NCBI GenBank assembly: GCA_945865565.1
Contig: CAMBEK010000001.1
Coordinates: 351,795-415,794 of the forward strand
Direction: 5' to 3'
DNA from: Pseudobacteriovorax antillogorgiicola
GTDB lineage: Bacteria > Bdellovibrionota_B > Oligoflexia > Oligoflexales > RGVZ01
DNA length: 64,000 nt
Shown piece after piece: positions 7,594 to 15,431 of the stretch; the first letter of the stretch is position 1, and every line of letters starts with the position of its first letter. Below the pieces are notes generated by a model, which was not told the DNA's origin, made no database searches, and saw only the letters and a list, made by a program, of their open reading frames with translations. The position numbers were made by a program, and so were the translations under genes.

Positions 7594-8694
7594 GTGGCAT
7601 TGCGTCTTTTCAACTATATTCTTAGAGATTTTTTCAAGTACGTCGCTGGGGCGATGTTCCTGACATTATTCTTATTTATTTTATTCGATTTCATACACCG
7701 AACGACGCGCTATTTTCCTCGCTACAAGCCATCAGCTGCTTTGATTTTGAAAATGTATTTTTATCAGATGCCGGGACATGTCTTGCAGGCTATGCCTATC
7801 GCCGCACTTTTGGCTTCTGTCACCTGTATGCTTTTGCTTGGTCGTACCAATGAGCTGACTGCGATGCGGGCCGTTGGAATGGGGCCACTGCGAATTGGCG
7901 CGCCCCTTTTTGCTGGTGGTTTGGTGCTCACCTTGGCCGGTTGGGTGCTTAACGAATATGTCATTCCAGTGACTGCCGGGCGGGTTCATTATGTTCAGGA
8001 GGTTCAGATTGAGGGCGAGCCCTCCTTTGAAATCGCGCAGGGCGTGAGTTGGTTGCGCCAGGGCAACATGATTTATAATTTTGGTAAATATGATCCGGAA
8101 TTGCAGGCTTTTCAGCAGCTGCGGGTTTCACGAATTCGCCATGACTTTACCCCAGACCAGGCCATGGAAGCAGCGTCGGCAAAAAATACAGGCAAGGATT
8201 CGCAGTGGTTGCTTAGCGATGTTTCAATCATGGATTTTGATAACGAGGGCAATATCAGGCAGCATGCCCATCAGGATCATTTGCTCATAAAGATCCCAGT
8301 CGATGTTCACAAACTACAAAAAGAACGACGCATGCCGAGTGAGATGAGTCGGCGGGAACTGCAGTCACGGATAAATGGTGAGGAAAATTCAGGACGCGAC
8401 ATTTTGCCGCTGAAGGTTGATTACCATGTGAAGTTGGCTTTCCCTTTCGCCTGCCTCGTGGTGAGCCTTCTTGGACTTAAATTCATCTTTAGTTCGGAGC
8501 GCTCTGCTGAAACGGCGAAGAGCACTCTATTGGCCATTGGCATCGGGATGAGCTACTGGGTCCTTCTCAATTCTTTTCTTGCCTTGGGGCGGCGCGGAAA
8601 CCTGTCGCCTCTCCTTAGTGCCTGGGCTGCAAACATTGTTTTGCTAGCTATCGTGCTCTGGGATGGTTGGCGCGCCAAGACTACTTCGCGATAA
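7594..8694 (+). CDS. LptF/LptG-type permease (YjgP/YjgQ family)
   Basis: This family forms the LptFG inner-membrane pair that, with LptB, extracts lipopolysaccharide for export. The 366-residue product has the family layout: an N-terminal membrane helix following RLFNYILRDFFKYVAG, two further helices including MPIAALLASVTCMLLLGRTNELTAMRAVGM, a large periplasmic beta domain, and three C-terminal helices (DYHVKLAFPFACLVVSLLGLKF onward). The LGRTNELTAMRA element is the cytoplasmic coupling segment. Start is GTG 7594. Only one paralogue is present, so LptF and LptG cannot be told apart here. Its 3' end overlaps the convergent surA-like gene by 14 bases. Confidence 0.88.
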   Translation: MALRLFNYILRDFFKYVAGAMFLTLFLFILFDFIHRTTRYFPRYKPSAALILKMYFYQMPGHVLQAMPIAALLASVTCMLLLGRTNELTAMRAVGMGPLRIGAPLFAGGLVLTLAGWVLNEYVIPVTAGRVHYVQEVQIEGEPSFEIAQGVSWLRQGNMIYNFGKYDPELQAFQQLRVSRIRHDFTPDQAMEAASAKNTGKDSQWLLSDVSIMDFDNEGNIRQHAHQDHLLIKIPVDVHKLQKERRMPSEMSRRELQSRINGEENSGRDILPLKVDYHVKLAFPFACLVVSLLGLKFIFSSERSAETAKSTLLAIGIGMSYWVLLNSFLALGRRGNLSPLLSAWAANIVLLAIVLWDGWRAKTTSR

Positions 8695-9676
8695 TTTCAA
8701 TTTTTGACCTTTGACGCTGCTCTGAAAGCCAGCGACGTGTTTGATTTGCCAGTTCCGCATTGCGAATCTCGGCCTCGAGTTCGGCTCTTTTTTTCTGCAT
8801 GTCCTTGCCCAAAGACACTTTCCGGTCTTCGATCTTAAAAATCAGGATACTGGATGAAATCTCAAGTGGGGGCGTTACTCCCCCAGTGTCAAGTCGTTCA
8901 ATTTCCTTGCGAATGGCTGGGGCTAGATCTTTTAGGCGGACAGGTTCCAACAATCCGCCATTGGCAGCCTTCTGGCGATCATCAGAATAGAGCTTTACGG
9001 CGTCTTCAAACGCCACACCGCCCTCGATCTTACTGCGGGCCTCGCGGGCAAGAGCGCGCTTCGCCTCCGATATGACTTGGCCGGATCCGTCAGGGATCTG
9101 AATGGAAATTTGTCGCAGGGTGATTTCAACTAGATCCGATGCCGCCCCAGAGCGCTTCATATATGCCGTCTCGAGGTCTCTATCAGTAACTTTGATCAAT
9201 GGTGCAATAACCCGGCGTTGGAAGCGTCCCAAGATGATTTGATTGCGGAAATCCTGCTTGTACTCTTCGTAGCTTTTATTTTCTTTTGCTAGAAAAGACT
9301 GCAGGCCGCGTTTATCGAGACCCTTGCTGCCCAAAAAGTCTGCGATCTCTGATTCGAGTTCATCGTTAGATACATCAAGTTCTAGTTCTTTCGCCTTTTG
9401 CTGGATCAGCTGGAAATTGATGATGTCCTGCATCGCCTTTTCAAAAGGAGGCGACTGCTCCGTTGCCGGAAACTCAGAAACCGTAATGAGAGGCCCGCTT
9501 TGGACCTTGTTGGCGACATCACTGTAAAGAAAGGGTTGGCCATTTACCGATCCCAAGACCCGATCTACCAATACTTCAGCTGCCGTAGCAAAAGAGGCGT
9601 GGAATAACAGGCAGGTGCCAACAATTATGATCGAGGGGATGTGATGGGGATTGAGTTGAGTGCGGCCTCGAGCCAT
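8681..9676 (-). CDS. SurA-like periplasmic chaperone/peptidyl-prolyl isomerase
   Basis: A 331-residue exported protein. Residues about 15-33 form a signal sequence (IIIVGTCLLFHASFATA). A SurA N-terminal-like helical domain follows, starting DRVLGSVNGQPFLYSDV, with FEKAMQDIINFQLIQQKAKELELDVSNDELESEI typical of the family. A parvulin-like region lies at about residues 180-280 (EITLRQISIQIP, FEDAVKLYSDD, GGLLEPVRLKDL), then a short C-terminal helix. Such proteins guide outer-membrane proteins through the periplasm. ATG 9676 has GAGGAA nine bases upstream and lies inside the end of the ppiC-like gene, giving a 52-base overlap. It is last in the topo VI-mfd operon. Confidence 0.82.
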   Translation of the reverse strand: MARGRTQLNPHHIPSIIIVGTCLLFHASFATAAEVLVDRVLGSVNGQPFLYSDVANKVQSGPLITVSEFPATEQSPPFEKAMQDIINFQLIQQKAKELELDVSNDELESEIADFLGSKGLDKRGLQSFLAKENKSYEEYKQDFRNQIILGRFQRRVIAPLIKVTDRDLETAYMKRSGAASDLVEITLRQISIQIPDGSGQVISEAKRALAREARSKIEGGVAFEDAVKLYSDDRQKAANGGLLEPVRLKDLAPAIRKEIERLDTGGVTPPLEISSSILIFKIEDRKVSLGKDMQKKRAELEAEIRNAELANQTRRWLSEQRQRSKIEIIAK

Positions 9677-10635
9677 TTGCGGTATTCCTCTTCCTTGCGT
9701 TTTGCGGTCACGATCGCCCGGATTTTCGGGGTGGCTTCTTTTAGACTTAACTCGTGCCTCGGCCGCTTGTCTTGGAGCATAATTATGTGGAATCCGTATG
9801 TCGACTTGAGAATCTCACTGATTTGACCAGGCTGCATCTCAAACGAGACGTCAAACACAGCCGGGACCTCGCCCTTTGCAAAAGGTCCAACCCGGCCGCC
9901 ATCGCCAGCGCCCTCTGGAGTGATGGAATGCTGTCGTGCCATCTCCTGGAAGTTACGCTGGTTGATCTCCCGCTTGATCTTCTTGGCGGTCCCTTCGTCA
10001 GCTAAAACCACCTGCCTTATTGTTGCTCTCGGCGGATGTCTAAATTCAGGCTGATGATTTTTGTAATATTCGGTGATTTGTCCGTCAGTAGCCGTCGCCA
10101 ATGGAAAGATTCTGGCTTCAGTGTATTGCAGGATAATTGAACGTTCGCAGAGGCGATTCTTGAGTAGTTCTTTGGAATGATTTGTCTGGAATAGTTCTGG
10201 GCTTGATTCAAGGGCAGTTTGCCATTCCTTCAGGCAGGATGTGAAACGCGAAGGATCCTCCAAGTCAAATTTACGGTCCTGCTGGAGATATTTGAACAGC
10301 AGTTTTCGTTCGATCATTCCTGCCAAAAGGCTCTGTTTGAGTGGACTCAGTTCCTTTTCAAGCTTGCTCCCCAGATCAGGGATTGGCGTCATTTCGCCCG
10401 TTCCGGTCATTCCCTTGGTGTGAAGGTTGTATTCCCATTCAAGGTCATCGCTATTGATCGGTGTGTCCGCAACCTCGACCAGAATCGATCCGCGGTTGAG
10501 GTTGTCAAAGGAGGGGACGTCACGCTCTCTCACTTCAGAAATTTTGTGGCCGTTGAGGGCCAGCCACACGGCGATTCCCCCGGTGAAACAAATGCCCCCG
10601 GTGATCAGGCGCCGTTTCATTATGCTTCCGCCCAT
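9625..10635 (-). CDS. PpiC-type (parvulin) peptidyl-prolyl isomerase, membrane-anchored
   Basis: A 336-residue protein with one N-terminal hydrophobic segment (LITGGICFTGGIAVWLAL) serving as anchor or uncleaved signal. The N-terminal part is helical and SurA/PrsA-like (VEVADTPINSDDLEWEYNLH). The C-terminal parvulin domain is clear: FRHPPRATIRQVVLADE, FQEMARQHSITPEGAGDGGRVGPFAKGEVPAVFDVSFEM and QISEILKSTYGFHIIMLQDKRP. ATG 10635 starts three bases after the mfd stop, with AAGGAAC upstream; an internal ATG at 10620 is possible. It is translationally close to mfd and overlaps the next parvulin gene by 52 bases. Confidence 0.85.
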   Translation of the reverse strand: MGGSIMKRRLITGGICFTGGIAVWLALNGHKISEVRERDVPSFDNLNRGSILVEVADTPINSDDLEWEYNLHTKGMTGTGEMTPIPDLGSKLEKELSPLKQSLLAGMIERKLLFKYLQQDRKFDLEDPSRFTSCLKEWQTALESSPELFQTNHSKELLKNRLCERSIILQYTEARIFPLATATDGQITEYYKNHQPEFRHPPRATIRQVVLADEGTAKKIKREINQRNFQEMARQHSITPEGAGDGGRVGPFAKGEVPAVFDVSFEMQPGQISEILKSTYGFHIIMLQDKRPRHELSLKEATPKIRAIVTAKRKEEEYRKWLEAALNSIPITSPRS

Positions 10636-10638
10636 AGG

Positions 10639-13600
10639 TTAGTTCCTTTGTGAGATGGCTTCAGCCAACGGATCCACTAATGTTACCAGCTCCGCGATCA
10701 TTTGGTCCTGCTGTGCAGGTGCCGGCTGAGCAAAAGTCTGGGCATAGAGGAATAGTTTCCCGTCGGGGGTCAGTCGGTACTTGTCGGGGTGGGTGCGGAC
10801 GGCATCCAAAATGGCATCAATCTGTGCCTCGTTCAGGGTGCCAAATTTAAGTTCGTAGAAGTTTCGTCCACCGACAGCCAGAGAGGTCATTTTGGCTTGG
10901 GACAGGCACCGTTTCAACGTGGCAACACGGAAAAGGCGGGCCAGATCGTCAGGCAGTGGACCGAACCGGTCAATTGTCTCGCGTTTCAAACGCAGTAAAT
11001 CTTCCTCGGTAGTGGCAGAGAAGAGTGACTTGTAAAGTGGCAGGCGGAGGTTTTCGGCTTCGATATAACTTGCCGGAATTAAAGCGGTAACCGGAAGCTT
11101 TATTTCCGTATCGATTTTTTCAACGACCTCCTGCCCGCGTAGCTCTGCAATCGCCGTTTCCAGCATATCCGTGTACAGCTCAAGGCCAATTTCGCTGATT
11201 TTGCCCGATTGGTCACCGCCAAGAAGGTTCCCGGCTCCACGGATTTCAAGGTCGTAGCTGGCAATCTGGAAGCCGGCTCCAAGTTCCTGATGAGCGCTCA
11301 AAACCTCGAGTCTTTTTTTGGCGTCATCGGTCAACGTGTCTTCCGCAGCAGTAAGGAAATAGGCGTAGGCCTGCATCGAAGACCGTCCCACCCGTCCGCG
11401 GATCTGGTAGAGTTGGGCCAATCCAAAATTTTCCGCACGATTGACGATCAGGGTATTTACGTTTGGCATGTCAATGCCGGACTCAATGATTGTCGTGCAA
11501 ATCAGGACAGGAAATTTCTGCTCCATAAAATCAATAATGACTTCTTCAAGTTGATGCTCCTTCATTTGCCCATGGGCAGTCCGGACGTCGATGCCGGGTA
11601 CGAGGCTCTTGATGAAAAGGCGCATTTCCTCGATGTCTTCAACACGGTTGTGCAGGAAGAAAACTTGTCCGCCACGGGCTACCTCATTCAAGATCGCGTC
11701 GCGGATGAGGCTCTCGTCAAAGCGGCAGATGTAGGTCTTTACTGACAGGCGCTCTTGCGGCGGAGTCGCAATGATTGAAATATCCCGAAGGCCAAGCATG
11801 GACATGTGAAGGGTTCGCGGAATTGGTGTCGCGGTCAGGGTCAGGACGTGCGCATTGGCCCGCAACTGTTTCAGCTTTTCTTTATGAACCACGCCAAAGC
11901 GTTGCTCTTCATCGATCACCAGCAATCCAAGTCGTTTTGGTTTTATGTCTTTGGACAGAAGGCGATGCGTTCCGACAAGAATATCGAGGTCGCCACGGGA
12001 GAGTGCATCAAGATTGGCCTTTGTCGTCTTTGCATCGACAAAGCGATTCACCTGGCCGACCTTTACACCATGGCGCGAAAGTCGATCGGAGAATGTCCTG
12101 AAGTGCTGGTAGCAAAGGATTGTCGTGGGCACCAGGATCAAAACCTGGTCTCCTTCCAAGACGGCTCTCATCGCAGCACGGAGGGCCACCTCAGTTTTTC
12201 CAAAGCCAACATCGCCACAAACCAGGCGGTCCATTGATTTTTCGCCGACGATATCAGCAAAAACATCATCGATGGCTTTTTGCTGGTCTTCAGTTTCCTC
12301 ATAGGGAAATTCAGCTTCGAGTTTGAAGTAATCGTCTCCCGGGGGATTGTAGCGATGGGCCCCTGCAAGTTCGCGGGCAGCCTGGAGTTTAAGAAGCGAT
12401 TCTGCCATATCTTTGATTTCTGACTTGATGCGGGATTTTTTCTTTTCCCAGACTTGGCTACCGAGGCGGTCCACCGTGCCACGTCCACCCTCACCGCCAG
12501 AGCTATAGCGCTGCAGGAGGTTCAGGCGATCCACCGGCATGTAGATCTTGTCGTTTCCGGAATATTCGAGCACTAGAAAATCATTGGTCAGGCCGGCAAC
12601 GTTCATAGTCATCATGCCTGTGTAGCGGCCAATTCCGTGCTGCACGTGAACCACGAGATCGCCAGGTTTTAAGTCCCGAAACGAACTCAGGTAGTTTTGA
12701 AGCTTGGCAGATGGCGGCTTAGGCCTGCGTTTTTTTACCCCGAACATGGCATGTTCCGGCAGGACGAGCGTGTTGGTGTCTTGCAGCCAGACATGAGATT
12801 GCATATCGCCCAGGCCAAGGGCGATGCTGCCAGATTCCATCTTGCCGGCAAGGACATCGCGAAGCAGTGATTCTCGCCGTTGAGGGGCAAGTCCCCTGTG
12901 GCTCAGGAGGTTGGAAATCCGGTCGAGTTGTTCTTCATGGTGCGCCAGAATGGCCACAGACCCTTCCTCTTTTTTCAGAACCGAGCGGATGGCATCTACC
13001 CATTGGTCAAAAAGCTCGACCGGATTTTCCTTCGAAAAAACCGGCGAGCCTTCGAGGACCATGCGCGATTCAAAACGCAGGGTTATGGCCGCGGGATCAG
13101 AAAAAGGATTTCCAAATTCAATCAGTGATAAATTTTCAAAAGACATTTTTTCGAGGGGCGTAAAATGCTGCTCGGGCTCCATGGACGGGCGCTTGGCCTC
13201 GATGTCACGCTGCCACGCTTCAGCAATTTCTTCGAAAAAATCTTTGTACGATGAGTAGCAACTGCTACGTGGACGCGGGAAGACAAGAAGATCGTTTTGC
13301 TGAATGTAGTCAACGGCTGTGGCGCGCCGGTTTCGCCGCATCAGTGGAGCAAACATGTCAAAGCCCGATGGCCTTATACCCAAAGCAAAGCTTTGCATGA
13401 TTCCGTCGCGGTCACTGGTCGCAACCGGCTGATCAACAAGGCAGTTGTAGAGGTCCTGAGTTTGTTCCCGTTTCTTGTTTACCGGTGTTGTGAATTCTGC
13501 GGTTGGACGGATGATCAAAGCGGTCATGGAACCAGTGGATTTTTGGTCCTTGGCATCAAAGTGACGCATGGAAACGATCGTATCGCCCAAGAATTCAAGG

Positions 13601-14241
13601 CGCGCAGGATTGTCCTCATTCGGTGGATAGATGTCGATGATGGCGCCGCGTGGTGCGTAGGTGCCCTCCTCCTCGACAGAATGAACCTTGCGGTAGCCAA
13701 GGTCTTCGAGCTTGCTAAAGAGTTCGTCTTGGTCGACCTCTTGATTGAGCTTTAACTCAACGGAGGCTTCGCGAAACTCTCCTGGCGAGATTGTTGATTG
13801 GGCAAGGGCCTGAAGGGTTGTGACGAGGATCGATGGGATATCTGTCCGCGCCAGCAGGTCCATTGCATAGACTCTCTGTCGACGGGACAAGTCCGGATTG
13901 ATGTAGCGGTCTGCGCCCCAGCCCGAGAAATACGGCAGGACTGCCGCCCGAAGTGTGGGTGATGAACTCGCATCTCGCTTTGCATTGAGTGCTCCCACGG
14001 CCTGGTCCAGAAATTGGGACCACTGGCCGACGTCCTTAGATTCCGGCACGACCACGATCAGACGACGGTCTTTTGGATGCTGGCAAATAAGCCCAAGCAC
14101 GGCCAGTTGGATCAAACTGTCCGATGCGCCCGTCACTTGAATGATGGGAGAATGCTGTGCCACGGCTTTGGCGTCAGAGGTGGGCGCAAGTCCCATTTCT
14201 GCATGCGTTAAAAACGAGTGAAGGCCGTAGACTGCGGTCAA
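10639..14241 (-). CDS. mfd: Transcription-repair coupling factor Mfd
   Basis: Mfd removes RNA polymerase stalled at lesions and recruits UvrA. The 1200-residue protein has the UvrB-homology module with YAPRGAIIDIYPPNEDNPARLEFLGD, the RNA polymerase-interacting CarD-like domain (LKPGDLVVHVQHGIGRYTGM), then the RecG-like translocase with Walker A GDVGFGKTEVA, DEEQRFGV as the DEAD-type box, TLTATPIPRTLHMSMLG, and the translocation motif region ending QIRGRVGRSS. A C-terminal TRCF domain follows. Start is TTG 14241, whose bases overlap the topo VI A stop (TTGA), so translation is probably coupled. Length is in the normal 1100-1200 range. Confidence 0.95.
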   Translation of the reverse strand: MTAVYGLHSFLTHAEMGLAPTSDAKAVAQHSPIIQVTGASDSLIQLAVLGLICQHPKDRRLIVVVPESKDVGQWSQFLDQAVGALNAKRDASSSPTLRAAVLPYFSGWGADRYINPDLSRRQRVYAMDLLARTDIPSILVTTLQALAQSTISPGEFREASVELKLNQEVDQDELFSKLEDLGYRKVHSVEEEGTYAPRGAIIDIYPPNEDNPARLEFLGDTIVSMRHFDAKDQKSTGSMTALIIRPTAEFTTPVNKKREQTQDLYNCLVDQPVATSDRDGIMQSFALGIRPSGFDMFAPLMRRNRRATAVDYIQQNDLLVFPRPRSSCYSSYKDFFEEIAEAWQRDIEAKRPSMEPEQHFTPLEKMSFENLSLIEFGNPFSDPAAITLRFESRMVLEGSPVFSKENPVELFDQWVDAIRSVLKKEEGSVAILAHHEEQLDRISNLLSHRGLAPQRRESLLRDVLAGKMESGSIALGLGDMQSHVWLQDTNTLVLPEHAMFGVKKRRPKPPSAKLQNYLSSFRDLKPGDLVVHVQHGIGRYTGMMTMNVAGLTNDFLVLEYSGNDKIYMPVDRLNLLQRYSSGGEGGRGTVDRLGSQVWEKKKSRIKSEIKDMAESLLKLQAARELAGAHRYNPPGDDYFKLEAEFPYEETEDQQKAIDDVFADIVGEKSMDRLVCGDVGFGKTEVALRAAMRAVLEGDQVLILVPTTILCYQHFRTFSDRLSRHGVKVGQVNRFVDAKTTKANLDALSRGDLDILVGTHRLLSKDIKPKRLGLLVIDEEQRFGVVHKEKLKQLRANAHVLTLTATPIPRTLHMSMLGLRDISIIATPPQERLSVKTYICRFDESLIRDAILNEVARGGQVFFLHNRVEDIEEMRLFIKSLVPGIDVRTAHGQMKEHQLEEVIIDFMEQKFPVLICTTIIESGIDMPNVNTLIVNRAENFGLAQLYQIRGRVGRSSMQAYAYFLTAAEDTLTDDAKKRLEVLSAHQELGAGFQIASYDLEIRGAGNLLGGDQSGKISEIGLELYTDMLETAIAELRGQEVVEKIDTEIKLPVTALIPASYIEAENLRLPLYKSLFSATTEEDLLRLKRETIDRFGPLPDDLARLFRVATLKRCLSQAKMTSLAVGGRNFYELKFGTLNEAQIDAILDAVRTHPDKYRLTPDGKLFLYAQTFAQPAPAQQDQMIAELVTLVDPLAEAISQRN

Positions 14242-15419
14242 ACGTAATGTCCCTTGTTGATCTTTTCGAGGATGATCTTTTCTGCCATTTGCGGGTCGCG
14301 AGGATCAACTGAATAGAAGGCCTGCTGTTCGCATCGTCTCTTGTTGTTGATCAGCCAATGCAAAATCTCGGCAAGACCCTTGTTCTTTTTATCCTTGAAG
14401 AACGGATCGTTTGCGAGGGCGTCACGCGCCTTTTTTAGAGCCCGAATTTCATGGGGGTCTCTTTCATTCACCGGGTAGTCGTTGAGGTCATATTTTTTGA
14501 TGTCCTGAGGCAACACTCCCAGAAACCGAACGTCTGGCGCTGAAAAATCCGAATTCCGGATCAATGATGCTGCGGACCCAGCCTTCAGCGTGCGGAAGAT
14601 GTTTTGCATCGTATAAGCGTCAAGGTCGCCGAAAAAGTAGATTGGCACTGCCAGCTGATCTTGAATGCGTTTGACCCAGCCGCGCACGGCGTTAGAGGGA
14701 ACGCCCTGGGCACCAACGACAATCGAGTTGTGGCGCTTTACGAAACCATTGGCGACCAAGGTGTTTGCAGTGCCCTCGGATTCCACGACAAGGCAGAAGT
14801 CGATTTTTTTCTTGGCCTTGAGCGTCAGGTTCTGCGGACGGTTTTTTGGTTGAAAGGGCGAAGTTCCAAGTTGGGAAAGGTCAATCACGGCCTCCGTGCC
14901 ATCTGGCATCCGCTCGGTCACGATAAGATTTTGGCTGTAAGTCTGACCGCCGCGGTCGTTGGCAAAGCAGTTCATCTCTTCACGGTAGCATTCAAGCATT
15001 TCACAGATAAAATCCACGACGGAATCAGACTCGTCCTGATCTGTAAAATCCAGAGCCTTCAGATTTTTACTGTGTTTTACCTCACCCTTGCTGATGTAGT
15101 AGAGCTCGCGTTTGGTGTTGACGTTTCCGGTCTCGATGTTGCGCAGTAGAATTTCCAGCATAAACACGGCGCGCGACATTTTTTTGACAGAACTGACATT
15201 GAGCTCGGTCGAGACCCGTTTGGATCCCGGCGTGAGAAAGCCGACTTTGCTGTTGTAGATGGAATTATCGAGGGCGCATTTTGTCGCAGTAAGTTTGGGA
15301 CGCCTGCCGCTCTCAAGATCTTTCAGCATTTTTTCGCACAGCTCAAGGCTGTGTTCGAGAATGACTTTGTCTTCTTTACTTTTGCGGTGGGGGTTGCCGC
15401 CAGTCGTGCGTGTGGCCAT
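14238..15419 (-). CDS. top6A: DNA topoisomerase VI subunit A (Spo11-like)
   Basis: Topo VI A is the DNA-cleaving subunit of a type IIB topoisomerase, common in archaea and plants and rare in bacteria. The 393-residue protein has a winged-helix catalytic domain with the active-site stretch RELYY (residues 104-108) and a Toprim domain whose metal ligands fit VVESEG (E213 region) and FGDLDAYT (D265/D267). The segment VVGAQGVPSNAVRGWVKRIQ lies between them as in Spo11/Top6A. The length fits the archaeal family. It lies 12 bases after the B subunit, overlaps mfd by four bases, and so is the middle of the operon. The residues are seen; activity as a heterotetramer is inferred from family knowledge. 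Confidence 0.9.
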   Translation of the reverse strand: MATRTTGGNPHRKSKEDKVILEHSLELCEKMLKDLESGRRPKLTATKCALDNSIYNSKVGFLTPGSKRVSTELNVSSVKKMSRAVFMLEILLRNIETGNVNTKRELYYISKGEVKHSKNLKALDFTDQDESDSVVDFICEMLECYREEMNCFANDRGGQTYSQNLIVTERMPDGTEAVIDLSQLGTSPFQPKNRPQNLTLKAKKKIDFCLVVESEGTANTLVANGFVKRHNSIVVGAQGVPSNAVRGWVKRIQDQLAVPIYFFGDLDAYTMQNIFRTLKAGSAASLIRNSDFSAPDVRFLGVLPQDIKKYDLNDYPVNERDPHEIRALKKARDALANDPFFKDKKNKGLAEILHWLINNKRRCEQQAFYSVDPRDPQMAEKIILEKINKGHYV

Positions 15420-15431
15420 AGGTGACTCCTG

